A DNA stretch of 64,000 nucleotides from Ignavibacteria bacterium RIFOXYC2_FULL_35_21. GTDB taxonomy: Bacteria; Bacteroidota; Ignavibacteria; Kapaibacteriales; UBA2268. Numbering within the stretch: the first letter of the stretch is position 1; every line of letters begins with the position of its first letter. Shown here piece after piece: positions 51,368 to 59,945 of the stretch. Made by a program: the position numbers and the translations under genes. The stretch lies in the NCBI GenBank assembly GCA_001804705.1, contig MHAY01000028.1, positions 1 through 64,000 of the forward strand, in the 5' to 3' direction. The notes under the pieces are model-generated. The model was not told the DNA's origin. It saw nothing but the letters and a program-made list of their open reading frames with translations, and did no database searches.

Positions 51368-51649
51368 ATGGAAAAATATTTAACACCGGAACAGGTTGCT
51401 GAACGGCTAATGGTAGAAAAGACAACGGTTTATACCTGGCTCAGACAACATAAAATTAAAGGAATCAAGTTTGGTAAATTCTGGAGAGTACCTGAAAAAG
51501 AGCTTGAAAAAACTACTAATTCTCAGAAAGATGATGAAAATAAAAAGCTGGATTTTTCCAAGTGGATTACTTTTGATTTTAAAGTGAGAGATGAAAATGA
51601 AAGATATGACAGAGAATTCTTGTATTCTGATACTGACCGTGGAACTTGA
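51368..51649 (+). CDS. Excisionase-type HTH antitoxin
   Basis: 93 residues from ATG 51368; the upstream open frame encodes only low-complexity hydrophobics. Residues ~1-50 are a helix-turn-helix of the excisionase/MerR type (YLTPEQVAERLMVEKTTVYT then WLRQHKIKGIKFGKFWRVPE). The acidic C-terminal half (KLDFSKWITFDFKVRDENER) probably binds the toxin. Stop and PIN start overlap as TGATG. Confidence 0.85.
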   Translation: MEKYLTPEQVAERLMVEKTTVYTWLRQHKIKGIKFGKFWRVPEKELEKTTNSQKDDENKKLDFSKWITFDFKVRDENERYDREFLYSDTDRGT

Positions 51650-52065
51650 TGGACAAGCTTTTTATTGATACAAACATTTTAATATATTCAAATGATTGGA
51701 AATCACCTTTCAATGAACTTACATTAAAAACACTAATTGATTTGTCCAAATCTCACAATATTGTTATTAGTACACAAACAATAAGAGAGTATGCAAAATT
51801 TGTAACAGTTACCTCAAATTTTGAAAACGCATTAAAGGGAATCAATATCTACATAAATCAATTTAAAATTCTATACGAAAGCAGGGAATCATTTGAAAAA
51901 TGGTTTGAGTTGATAGAGCAATACAAGATAATCGGGAAATTAGTATTCGATTGCAACATTGTTGCAACCATGTTAGTGAACGATGTGAAAAAAATATTGA
52001 CAAACAATCCTAATGATTTTATTAAATTCAAGAACGAAATTACAGTGTTACCATTAGTCAAATAA
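51649..52065 (+). CDS. PIN-domain toxin
   Basis: 138 residues from ATG 51649. The PIN fold shows the acidic residues of the active site: FIDTNILIYS (Asp), QTIREYAKFV (Glu) and KLVFDCNIVATMLVND (Asp). The final Asp region is NPNDFIKF. It is a probable ribonuclease paired with the HTH antitoxin upstream. Confidence 0.88.
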   Translation: MDKLFIDTNILIYSNDWKSPFNELTLKTLIDLSKSHNIVISTQTIREYAKFVTVTSNFENALKGINIYINQFKILYESRESFEKWFELIEQYKIIGKLVFDCNIVATMLVNDVKKILTNNPNDFIKFKNEITVLPLVK

Positions 52066-52066
52066 C

Positions 52067-52105
52067 TATTTCAATCAAAGAAAAGAAAGTTCATAAATTT
52101 ATTTT
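52067..52105. repeat. 39-base repeat L', right after the PIN gene
   Basis: TATTTCAATCAAAGAAAAGA then AAGTTCATAAATTTATTTT. It matches 52837-52875 with a few differences. The two copies flank the lipoprotein gene on both sides. Confidence 0.8.
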
Positions 52106-52791
52106 CCAAGAAGATCCCATCCATCGCCATTACTCCACCACCAGCTATATTGTGATGTTTTTACAATTCCATACTTTAAAGAATAAACATATGTTTTCCC
52201 TCCACCATCACGTGCCATAGGCCCATTATTTACTATAATGTTCAATCTATCATACATTTCACTAAATAATTCATAGTTCTCAGTATATCCCTGTCTATAA
52301 TTTTCTTTATATGGCAGGTCTGTTTTCCAACCAAATATATTGATATATTGGTCAAAAAAGTCATTAGCAGACAAGATAAAAGGATTCATATAGTAAACAC
52401 CTAATAAATAAGAATGCAGGTAATATGTATCAGAAATAAAAAAAATAGTATCATTTTCAATCCTTACAGTATAATAAATAATTGAATTATAATTTGGTCC
52501 GATGCCACCATTAAATACTTCGGAGTAAGGAGAAAGGAATTCTTTTATTGTGTATCCACTATCATTTTTATCTACAACTTGAACAATAAGGGTATCTTTA
52601 TAATATCGGAATTTTGAACTATCTGGATTTCTGTAATCTTCACCTTTTAAATATATATATTTACTTTCCTGACCAACTTGCAAATTTGAAAAAGATATTT
52701 TTTGCTTACCTTGTTGGTTATTTACGGAATTGTTATTGTTACAACTTGAAAAAAGCAAAATACCGATGAAAAGGAATAATAAGTTTTTCAT
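52099..52791 (-). CDS. Lipoprotein of unknown function
   Basis: 230 residues. A lipoprotein signal peptide MKNLLFLFIGILLFSSC has lipobox LFSS-C, followed by a poly-Asn linker. The mature part is strand-rich (FSNLQVGQESKYIYLKGEDY, TYVYSLKYGIVKTSQYSWWW). No family is recognised. It is flanked on both sides by the 39-base repeat and sits among toxin-antitoxin genes, so it may be part of the mobile patch. Confidence 0.7.
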   Translation of the reverse strand: MKNLLFLFIGILLFSSCNNNNSVNNQQGKQKISFSNLQVGQESKYIYLKGEDYRNPDSSKFRYYKDTLIVQVVDKNDSGYTIKEFLSPYSEVFNGGIGPNYNSIIYYTVRIENDTIFFISDTYYLHSYLLGVYYMNPFILSANDFFDQYINIFGWKTDLPYKENYRQGYTENYELFSEMYDRLNIIVNNGPMARDGGGKTYVYSLKYGIVKTSQYSWWWSNGDGWDLLGK

Positions 52792-52836
52792 TTTATTGCC
52801 TTACAAACAATGATTTTTTATTTTAAATTTAACTAA

Positions 52837-52875
52837 TATTTCAATGAAAGAAAAGAAATTTATAAATTTATTTTT
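52837..52875. repeat. 39-base repeat L, upstream of the lipoprotein gene
   Basis: TATTTCAATGAAAGAAAAGA then AATTTATAAATTTATTTTT. It joins directly to the end of the glycosyltransferase tail copy at 52889. Confidence 0.8.
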
Positions 52876-52966
52876 TATTAAAACGAAAACACAACGAATC
52901 ATCTCCATCCCCGTGATAAATGTAGGTCTGCTCTTCGGTTTTCATAATTCTGAAATTGTTTTTAAG
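52868..52966 (-). pseudogene. Diverged copy of the 3' end of the glycosyltransferase gene
   Basis: The minus strand reads KNNFRIMKTEEQTYIYHGDG then DDSLCFRFNKK and stop, without a start. It matches the end of the GT2 gene (53605-53682), with three silent changes and V-to-I, R-to-G and E-to-D replacements. It lies just 3' of BrnA, so BrnTA is bracketed by the real GT tail and this copy. Confidence 0.85.
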
Positions 52967-52988
52967 AACTCTAATTTTGGTACTATTT

Positions 52989-53207
52989 TTAAACAGTCTT
53001 AGTAGATTTTTTTCTATGCCGTGGTAGAACTTTTATTATTGCTCTTAAAACATTATTAACATCTTCAGAGCTTTTAAATACTTTTCTAACATCAGGAAGA
53101 AGCTTAACATATCCGGCTTGTTCAGTTAGATATGTTGCGTAAATATTTGGTTGCGCCTTGCTATAATCAAAATCATAGTGGGGTAGCAAATCATCATCAT
53201 TATTGTT
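52989..53207 (-). CDS. BrnA-like antitoxin
   Basis: About 72 residues from ATG 53207, which has AAAGAATTC upstream; ATG 53237 would add ten. The sequence PHYDFDYSKAQPNIYATYLT then GYVKLLPDVRKVFKSSEDVN and NVLRAIIKVLPRHRK is ribbon-helix-helix-like. It overlaps BrnT, the usual BrnTA order. Paralogues at 50924 and 62896 stand alone. Confidence 0.85.
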   Translation of the reverse strand, partial: NNNDDDLLPHYDFDYSKAQPNIYATYLTEQAGYVKLLPDVRKVFKSSEDVNNVLRAIIKVLPRHRKKSTKTV

Positions 53208-53499
53208 CATGAATTCTTTTTTTGATGAATTCTTCATGTTTTCTTCTCTCTTTTTTATTTGCTAAACGGGAACTAATTATTCTTATTTTATTATTTCTTA
53301 AAGTGAAGGATACAATTAATAATCTATTAATATTCGAGTATCCAATTATTAATTTTCTTATTTCATTCAACGAATGTTTTTTATCATTAAAAATAAATGC
53401 ATAAATATCAAAAAAAACTGTCTTTGCTTCATCAAAACTTACACTATGTTTCACAAGATTATTTTTATCTTTGTTTATATCCCATTCAAATTTATCCAT
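53200..53499 (-). CDS. brnT: BrnT-family ribonuclease toxin
   Basis: 99 residues of the BrnT/RelE-like fold: FEWDINKDKNNLVKHSVSFD then EAKTVFFDIYAFIFNDKKHS, and the motif LLIVSFTLRNNKIRIISSR with ANKKERRKHEEF. This matches BrnT (WDxxKxxxNxxKHGVSFxEA ... IRIISARxAxxxERxxYE). It is the toxin of a type II pair and precedes its antitoxin. Confidence 0.92.
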   Translation of the reverse strand: MDKFEWDINKDKNNLVKHSVSFDEAKTVFFDIYAFIFNDKKHSLNEIRKLIIGYSNINRLLIVSFTLRNNKIRIISSRLANKKERRKHEEFIKKRIHEQ

Positions 53500-53583
53500 A
53501 TATTGATTTTTTTTTATACGTGTAATTATTTATAATATATGATATTTGATTCAAAAGTAAGGAATATATTAAACTTAACAAAA

Positions 53584-54231
53584 TTATATTTGAATTATAC
53601 TATCACACAATGAATCCTCTCCATCCCTGTGATAAACGTAGGTCTGTTCTTCGGTTTTCATTATTCTGAAATTGTTTTTTAATGCTTTTTGATAGAATTC
53701 GTAATCCTCACCGAATCTCATATCTGCAATTCCTCCGATTCGCATAGCTGATTCTCTTTTGATAAATAATGTTCCTCCTATGATGCAATTATCAAGATGA
53801 ATTTGTTTACACTGATTTTCAATGTCCGGAACGTAAGGATTGCCAATGATTTTTGCTCCTCCAAAAATTAATTCGAGAGATGGATTTTCTAATAATATTT
53901 TTTTTCTTAATGCAAGATGTTCAGGCATGTATTCATCATCTGAATCGAGAAATGTAACATATTTCCCCGAACTAAGCTTCAGTCCTTCATTCTTTGAATA
54001 GCCTGAGCCATGATTGTCATGGTAGAAATATTTGATGTTTTGATTTTGTTCTAAATAATTAGTAATAATTTCTTTCGTGTTGTCAGTACTTCCGTCATCA
54101 ATGATTATTGCTTCCCAATCTGATTCGGTTTGATTGAGCAATGAATCAAGAGCCCTACAGAGAAGGGCAGCACGGTTCAATGTGCAGATAATGATTGAGA
54201 AGAATGGCGATTGCTTATTTGAATCATTCAA
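53584..54231 (-). CDS. Family 2 glycosyltransferase
   Basis: 215 residues. The GT-A fold has FSIIICTLNRAALLCRALDS, the nucleotide motif IIDDGSTDNTKEI, and the metal-binding DSDDEYMPEHL (DxD). The C-terminal part (GGIADMRFGEDYEFYQKALK) also fits. It makes a sugar bond to an unknown acceptor. The gene is short for a GT2 and might be missing a C-terminal extension. Its 3' end is duplicated at 52868-52966. The repeat upstream of the start (AACCCCCTTAATCCCCCTTT around 54240) is another dispersed inverted repeat. Confidence 0.88.
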   Translation of the reverse strand: MNDSNKQSPFFSIIICTLNRAALLCRALDSLLNQTESDWEAIIIDDGSTDNTKEIITNYLEQNQNIKYFYHDNHGSGYSKNEGLKLSSGKYVTFLDSDDEYMPEHLALRKKILLENPSLELIFGGAKIIGNPYVPDIENQCKQIHLDNCIIGGTLFIKRESAMRIGGIADMRFGEDYEFYQKALKNNFRIMKTEEQTYVYHRDGEDSLCDSIIQI

Positions 54232-54237
54232 AAGAAA

Positions 54238-54272
54238 ACCCCTTAATCCCCCTTTGAAAAAGGGGGCTGAAA
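54238..54272. repeat. CCCC/GGGG dispersed inverted repeat
   Basis: CCCCTTAATCCCCCTTTGAA then AAAGGGGGC. Relatives lie inside the OmpA gene (48806-48832) and after rsmG (near 55003-55031). Confidence 0.7.
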
Positions 54273-54333
54273 AAATCTTTAACCAGTAAGAACGTTTTAT
54301 AAATTGTTTAAAGCATACAATCGAAAGAAGTGG

Positions 54334-54993
54334 ATGGATATTGTTGAATTCTGGACGATTTGCTCGGCTAACGGGATTGTTCTAAGCAAAGAACAGATTA
54401 GACAGATTGAAAGATACAGGGATGAGCTTGTTTATTGGAATGAGAAGGTGAATCTGATTTCACGCAAAGATGTAGAGAATGTTCTCGAAAATCATATACT
54501 CCATTCCCTTTCGGTTTTGAAATATGTGAATCTGCCATTAAAGTCGAGATGCCTTGACTTAGGCACAGGAGGAGGATTGCCGGGGATACCGGTTTCAATA
54601 GCGAATCCGGAAGCAAGAATGTTGCTGGTGGATTCAATCGGGAAGAAGATTAAAATTACGGATATGCTGGCAAAGCATACAGGTAATAAATATATAAAAG
54701 CAATGAACGCAAGGGTAGAAGACCTTGCTAATAAAAAAGAGTATAATTCGTATTTTGATTTTGTTTTTGCTCGTGCTGTTTCTGATGCCGAACAAATTGT
54801 AAGATGGACGAAGAATTTGCTTAAACAAAATGGAAAAATTGTTCTTTTCAAGGGTGGAGATTTGTCAGAGGAGATTGAAAAACTGAAAAAGAGTTTTCCT
54901 AAAATCATCATTAAAGAACAAATTATTTCCTTAATTGGATATGATAAATTTGAGAAGGAAGAGAAGAAATTATTGGTGTGTTCTTTTAGTTAA
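54334..54993 (+). CDS. rsmG: 16S rRNA (guanine-527 N7) methyltransferase
   Basis: About 219 residues from ATG 54334; the longer reading frame begins with a TTG ten codons earlier. SAM-binding motif RCLDLGTGGGLPGIPVSIA, VDSIGKKIKITDMLA, and the C-terminal FARAVSDAEQIVRWTKNLLK are the RsmG signatures. It methylates G527 in 16S rRNA and belongs to the conserved housekeeping set. Divergent from the GT2 gene. Confidence 0.93.
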   Translation: MDIVEFWTICSANGIVLSKEQIRQIERYRDELVYWNEKVNLISRKDVENVLENHILHSLSVLKYVNLPLKSRCLDLGTGGGLPGIPVSIANPEARMLLVDSIGKKIKITDMLAKHTGNKYIKAMNARVEDLANKKEYNSYFDFVFARAVSDAEQIVRWTKNLLKQNGKIVLFKGGDLSEEIEKLKKSFPKIIIKEQIISLIGYDKFEKEEKKLLVCSFS

Positions 54994-55063
54994 TTACACA
55001 CCCCATAACCACCTCCTTATAGAGGGGGAGAATATATAATAAGATATTTAATATAAATAGATT

Positions 55064-55759
55064 ATGAGTAAATTCTCGATAAAATATAAAATAAAATTAT
55101 TAATATTATTAGTATTAATAAGTTATATCTGTTTTCATTCTGATTTAATTGCTCAAAAAACAGAAAGTAAATTTCGTATTGCAAGAGTTAAATATTCGGG
55201 TGGTGGCGACTGGTATAATGACCAGACAAGCGAACCGAATTTACTGAAATTTATTGCACAAAATACCAATCTTCCGATTGACCCGGTTTATGAATTTGTT
55301 GACCTTGCCTCCGATAATCTTTTTGCATACCCTGTTATTTATTTAACGGGTCATGGCAATGTGAATTTTACAAATACCGAATCTCAGAAGCTTAGGTCAT
55401 ATCTGCAAAACGGCGGATTCTTATATATTGATGATGACTATGGATTGAATGAATACATTCGCAAAGAGATGAAAAAAGTATTTCCCGAGCAGGATTTTGC
55501 AGAGATACCATTCAGTCACGGTATTTATTCCTGCCATTTCAAATTTCCTAAAGGCCTTCCGAAGGTTCACGAGCATGACGATAAAGCACCTCAGGGATTC
55601 GGACTTTTCTATAATGGCAGACTTTGTGTTTTTTATTCTTATGAATCCAATTTGGGTGACGGATGGGTTGACCCTGATATATATAAAGACACGGAGCAAA
55701 TAAGAGATGCAGCCTTTAAGATGGGAACTAATGTGGTAGTGTGGGCGCTAACAAATTAA
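55064..55759 (+). CDS. DUF4159 domain protein
   Basis: 231 residues with an N-terminal signal or anchor (KLLILLVLISYICFHSDLIA). The DUF4159 pattern is RIARVKYSGGGDWYNDQTSE, then LTGHGNVNFTNTESQKLRSY, LQNGGFLYIDDDYG and IPFSHGIYSCHFKFPKG. It resembles a class I glutamine-amidotransferase-like fold without a clear catalytic triad. DUF4159 is commonly encoded with DUF4175/BatA-type membrane genes, as here. Its TAA stop starts a heptamer array, 33 bases before the next ORF. Confidence 0.88.
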   Translation: MSKFSIKYKIKLLILLVLISYICFHSDLIAQKTESKFRIARVKYSGGGDWYNDQTSEPNLLKFIAQNTNLPIDPVYEFVDLASDNLFAYPVIYLTGHGNVNFTNTESQKLRSYLQNGGFLYIDDDYGLNEYIRKEMKKVFPEQDFAEIPFSHGIYSCHFKFPKGLPKVHEHDDKAPQGFGLFYNGRLCVFYSYESNLGDGWVDPDIYKDTEQIRDAAFKMGTNVVVWALTN

Positions 55760-55786
55760 TTACGAATTACGAATTATGAATTACGA
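55759..55786 (+). repeat. Stop-codon-phased heptamer array
   Basis: Units ATTACGA, ATTACGA, ATTATGA, ATTACGA. The first A is the last base of the TAA stop at 55757-55759. Confidence 0.85.
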
Positions 55787-55792
55787 GTTTCG

Positions 55793-58700
55793 GTGATGGA
55801 AAATTATAATTTAAAATATAATCAGATATTAAATAGGATTTTTGCAGTAAGAAGCAAGGAGACTATAAGCTTGTTTATGTCGGGCTTTTTGAAAACCTTG
55901 TCATTGCTGATGATTTTAATACTGTTTGTTTCCGTAGTTGAGATGATTGCTAATGGAGATGAGGTATTCCGTACTATTCTTATCGGATTACTTCTGATTC
56001 TATCAATTATTGCAGGCTCGATTTTATTGAATGGCTCACTTTTGAGACTTTTAGGAATTAAAAAACCGGGAATTGAAAATATTGCTCTGAGAATCGGAAA
56101 TGCGTACCCGGAACTTAAAGACAGATTATGCAATGGAATTCAATTAATCAAGAATTTAACAAAGAAATCAGGGACATCGCCTGAACTTGCAGTTGCGGCA
56201 TTTGGGAATATTTCTGAGGATGCAGCAAATAAAGATTTCACCGTAATTATAAATAGAAAGGAAACAAAAAAATCTCTTCTATATTTCTTAGCTGCTTTTG
56301 TAATCACAATTTTATCGCTTGGAATTTTTCATTCATCGCTCGGAGCAGCTTTTTATAGAGTTCTGAATTTTAATGAATCATTTTTGCCACCTGCACCATT
56401 TACGCTTTCAATTAAACCCGAAAAGGCATCAGTTATCAGAGGTACAAATGTAATAATAACCGTAACTTCAAAAGGTACGGCACCCGAAAAAGTAATTTTA
56501 TATATTCGCGAAAAACAGCAGGAAACTTATGATACATATACTTTGAGGTCTGATTCTGTTGGTGTATTTCAATATGAAATAACTTCTATCAGGCAGTCAG
56601 TAGTGTTCTATGCAGAATCACCCTGGCTCAATACATCAGTCAAAACCGAAGAAGGCACAATTGATGTAGTTGATAAGCCTTCGATTCGTTCAATGATAGG
56701 GAAGCTGATTTATCCTTCATATACGAAGCTTTCTGCCAGAACACTGGATGAACAGAGTGCAGATATTGCGGCTCTGAAAGGCTCAGTTGTAAGCTTGCAG
56801 ATTCTGTCGAATAAAGAATTGTCATCGGCTTTGATTGTAATTGAGAATGAACCTTCGACAATGCTCAGTGCAATTGAAACCGAAGTGAAAAATCCTTCGA
56901 CTTCGCTCAGTGTGACAGGTAAAGTTAAGATTGATACAAGCTTTGTATCCATGAAGACAGATGGGAAAAAGGCTTATGGTAGTTTTCGGGTATCGAGAAA
57001 TGGGAATTATTACATCAGGATAAAAGATAGAAACAGAGAGTATAATTCAGAGCCGATTAAATACAGCATAGTTGCTTTGAATGATGATTATCCTTCAATA
57101 TCGTTAATATCTCCGACAACGGATATTCAGGTAACAGATGAAGCACTCTTGCCAATCAGAGTTTCAATATCTGATGATTATGGATTTTCCGGATTGAAAC
57201 TGTTCTACAGGATGGTTGAATCGCAATATGCGCAGCCTGAACAGAAGTTTTCTTCAATCAATATACCTATGCTGTCGAATGAGAATACAGCGGACATACC
57301 TTATTTGTGGAATCTGAATAAGATAAATATTGCTCCTGAAGACAGGTATGAGTTCTATCTTGAAGTTTATGATAATGATATTGTTTCAGGGCCTAAGTCA
57401 GCGAGGACACAGACTTTATCTGTCAGGCTTCCTTCACTCGATGAAGTGCTTAAAGATGCAGATAAATCTCAGGATAAGCTTCAGAAAGACTTGCAGAATG
57501 TTCTTAAGCAGGCAGAAGATGTAAAGAAAGATATGGATGAATTGAATAAAGAGATTCTCAAGAATGAAGGCAAAAAAGAGATGGATTGGAAAGAAAAGAA
57601 AAGCCTTCAGGACATTCAAAAGAAGCAGGAAGCAATTCAGCAGAAACTTTCGGATGTGCAAAAGAATATGGAGCAGGTAACAAAACAATTGCAGGAAAAT
57701 AATGCACTTTCACCTGAAACACTCGCAAAATATTTGGAACTACAGAAACTGCTCAATGAAGTAAATTCTCCTGAACTTAGAAAACTCCAGGAAAGAATGC
57801 AGCAGATGCTTGAATCTATTCCGAAGGAACAACTTCAGAAGGCTATGGAGGAGGCTAAGTTCAATGAAGAGAATTTCCGAAAGAGCATTGAGAGAACTAT
57901 TAAGATTCTTAAAAGATTACAGGCGGAGCAGAAGGTAGATGCTCTCACAAAAAGGGCAGAGGAATTGCAAAACAAACAGGAAGATTTACAGAAAAAACTT
58001 AGTAATACAAATCCATCGGATGAGAAAAAAAGAAATGACCTTGCAAAACAACAGAATGAGTTGAAAAAAGATTTGAAAGATATTGGCGAGGAACTAAAAG
58101 ACCTCGAAAAATTGATGAAAGAAATCGGCGATGACATGCCGCTCGATGAACTCAATAAGGCAGAGCAGGAGCTTAGCCAGAATGAAACTTCCCAGGATAT
58201 GCAGGAAGCACAGGAATCAATGGAGCAGGGTCAGTTCAGCAAGGCACAGAAATCTCAAAGTTCTGCTTCGCAGAAACTACAAAAATTTGCCAAGCAAATG
58301 AAAAAGCTGAAGCAGGAAATGGAAAGCAAAGTTACAAAAGAAGCAATCCGCAAGATGCAGAAAGCAATTTCGAATATGCTTGAACTGTCCAAGAAACAAG
58401 AGCAATTAAAATCGAAAACATCGTCTGCTGATTATAATTCTACTCAGCTTCCAAAGTATGCACAGGAGCAATCTGATATGCAGGAAGCTCTGGCTAATAT
58501 AGCTAACAGCCTTATGGAACTCTCTCAGAAATCATTTGCCGTTACACCTGAAATGGGTAAGGAAATCGGAGATGCTTTAAATTCAATGAGAAATTCAATC
58601 AGCAAGCTATCTGAAATGCAGACTCTGGCTTCTGCCCAAGAGCAAGGGAGATCCATGGCGGCGATGAATAATGCAATTATTCAGATGCAGTCTATGCTTT

Positions 58701-59323
58701 CGCAGATGCAAGGCTCCGGTAGCTGCAACAATCCCGGTGGCAGTGGTGAAGGCCAGGGAATGGGTCAAGGACAAGGAAGCTTTTCGCAAAGGTTACAACA
58801 GCTTGCAAGCCAGCAGCAATCTATTAATCAAGCTATGCAGCAGATGGGTGAACGCGGGAAGATGACACCCGAAGAGCAGGCAAGAATGGGCAGAATAGCC
58901 GGTGAACAGGGAAAAGCACAGAAAACACTCGAAGAATTAGCGAGAGAGCAAAAACAAAATCCACAGACTGACAGAAAAACACTTGGCGACCTTGAAAAAA
59001 TTGCACAAGAAATGAAAGAAGTAGTAACAGACATGAAATCGAGTAATATAAATGAGAATACTTTGAAAAGGCAGGAGAGAATTTTGTCAAGACTTCTCGA
59101 TGCAACCAAATCCATACACGACAGGGATTATGAAAAAACCAGGGAATCCAAAACCGGTAAAGAATTTAGTAGGCAATCTCCCGGCGAGATTGATTTGAAA
59201 TCCCAGGAAGGCAGGACAAAAGCTATGCAAGACCTTCTCCGTTCAATTCAGGAAGGCTACACCAAAGATTATGAAGAATTAATCAGAAAGTATTTTGAGA
59301 CATTGCAGAACGGGAATAATTAA
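55793..59323 (+). CDS. DUF4175-type membrane protein with long coiled coil
   Basis: 1,176 residues. Three hydrophobic segments near ~28-105 and ~165-185 (LLMILILFVSVVEMI, TILIGLLLILSIIAG, LYFLAAFVITILSLGIF). A beta-rich region spans ~200-560. From ~560 to ~930 runs a Lys/Glu/Gln heptad coiled coil (KLQKDLQNVLKQAEDVKKDM, QEAIQQKLSDVQKNMEQVT). A Gly/Gln-rich patch (GSGEGQGMGQGQGSFSQRL) and a C-terminal helical end follow. The layout matches DUF4175 proteins encoded after DUF4159 in many Bacteroidota and Proteobacteria. One block (NPSTSLSVTG at ~367) looks like a TTCGACTTCGCTC repeat in frame. The function is unknown; envelope stress or complex assembly is suggested by gene context. Confidence 0.85.
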   Translation: MMENYNLKYNQILNRIFAVRSKETISLFMSGFLKTLSLLMILILFVSVVEMIANGDEVFRTILIGLLLILSIIAGSILLNGSLLRLLGIKKPGIENIALRIGNAYPELKDRLCNGIQLIKNLTKKSGTSPELAVAAFGNISEDAANKDFTVIINRKETKKSLLYFLAAFVITILSLGIFHSSLGAAFYRVLNFNESFLPPAPFTLSIKPEKASVIRGTNVIITVTSKGTAPEKVILYIREKQQETYDTYTLRSDSVGVFQYEITSIRQSVVFYAESPWLNTSVKTEEGTIDVVDKPSIRSMIGKLIYPSYTKLSARTLDEQSADIAALKGSVVSLQILSNKELSSALIVIENEPSTMLSAIETEVKNPSTSLSVTGKVKIDTSFVSMKTDGKKAYGSFRVSRNGNYYIRIKDRNREYNSEPIKYSIVALNDDYPSISLISPTTDIQVTDEALLPIRVSISDDYGFSGLKLFYRMVESQYAQPEQKFSSINIPMLSNENTADIPYLWNLNKINIAPEDRYEFYLEVYDNDIVSGPKSARTQTLSVRLPSLDEVLKDADKSQDKLQKDLQNVLKQAEDVKKDMDELNKEILKNEGKKEMDWKEKKSLQDIQKKQEAIQQKLSDVQKNMEQVTKQLQENNALSPETLAKYLELQKLLNEVNSPELRKLQERMQQMLESIPKEQLQKAMEEAKFNEENFRKSIERTIKILKRLQAEQKVDALTKRAEELQNKQEDLQKKLSNTNPSDEKKRNDLAKQQNELKKDLKDIGEELKDLEKLMKEIGDDMPLDELNKAEQELSQNETSQDMQEAQESMEQGQFSKAQKSQSSASQKLQKFAKQMKKLKQEMESKVTKEAIRKMQKAISNMLELSKKQEQLKSKTSSADYNSTQLPKYAQEQSDMQEALANIANSLMELSQKSFAVTPEMGKEIGDALNSMRNSISKLSEMQTLASAQEQGRSMAAMNNAIIQMQSMLSQMQGSGSCNNPGGSGEGQGMGQGQGSFSQRLQQLASQQQSINQAMQQMGERGKMTPEEQARMGRIAGEQGKAQKTLEELAREQKQNPQTDRKTLGDLEKIAQEMKEVVTDMKSSNINENTLKRQERILSRLLDATKSIHDRDYEKTRESKTGKEFSRQSPGEIDLKSQEGRTKAMQDLLRSIQEGYTKDYEELIRKYFETLQNGNN

Positions 59324-59350
59324 TTATGAATTTTGAATTCTGAATGCTGA
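59323..59350 (+). repeat. Stop-codon-phased heptamer array
   Basis: ATTATGA, ATTTTGA, ATTCTGA, ATGCTGA, starting at the last base of the TAA stop (59321-59323). Confidence 0.75.
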
Positions 59351-59480
59351 ATTTAAAGTTTTGAGTGTTGGGAGTTAAGTGTTGAATTGCAGTAAAAATT
59401 TTTATAAAATGCTGAATTCTGAATCGAAGTCTAAAATAATTTATTCCTATATGTATAAAATTGATTAAAATTTTGTTTGA

Positions 59481-59867
59481 ATGTTAAGCATATTAAATAA
59501 TATTGCAAGAAATAAAGAAAGAGTTAGTATCATTTCTCTTTTCTTAATTATTTTTTATTTGAACCTGAGTTTCCTTTCAGTATGGCATTATCATTCGCAT
59601 CATTTCAATCCTGCAAATTATTCAAATTCGGAAAATCCTGAACAAATTGCTTCTTTTAATATAAAACATTCAAACATTACTAATCAAAGTGAATGTTTAA
59701 TTTGCTTATTCCTTTTGCAATTTAACAATGCATTTATATTAACTGAATATTCTCAGAATTTAATTTTATCAATTATTGGAATCATTAGCTGTTTAATCAT
59801 CAGTTTATTCCGAATTTACCCTACAAACTATAACACCAGGGCTCCTCCTTTCTTGCTGTTTACATAG
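59481..59867 (+). CDS. Small membrane protein with His-rich segment, metal-linked
   Basis: 128 residues with two hydrophobic segments (VSIISLFLIIFYLNLSFLSV and LILSIIGIISCLIISLF). Between them lie WHYHSHHFNPANYSN and SECLICLFLLQF, i.e. clustered His and a CxxC, and the end is TRAPPFLLFT. This pattern (HxHH ... CxxC ... RAPP) occurs in small proteins encoded next to TonB receptors for zinc or copper, resembling DUF2946-like proteins. That family link is from memory, not a search. Next gene is a TonB receptor; the operator-like palindrome at 59946-59969 lies in the gap. Confidence 0.65.
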   Translation: MLSILNNIARNKERVSIISLFLIIFYLNLSFLSVWHYHSHHFNPANYSNSENPEQIASFNIKHSNITNQSECLICLFLLQFNNAFILTEYSQNLILSIIGIISCLIISLFRIYPTNYNTRAPPFLLFT

Positions 59868-59945
59868 AAAAATTTAAATAATATCATAATAATAACATTT
59901 AGAACGACAGGTGAATTCCTGTTCTTATCTTACGCTTGACTTGAT

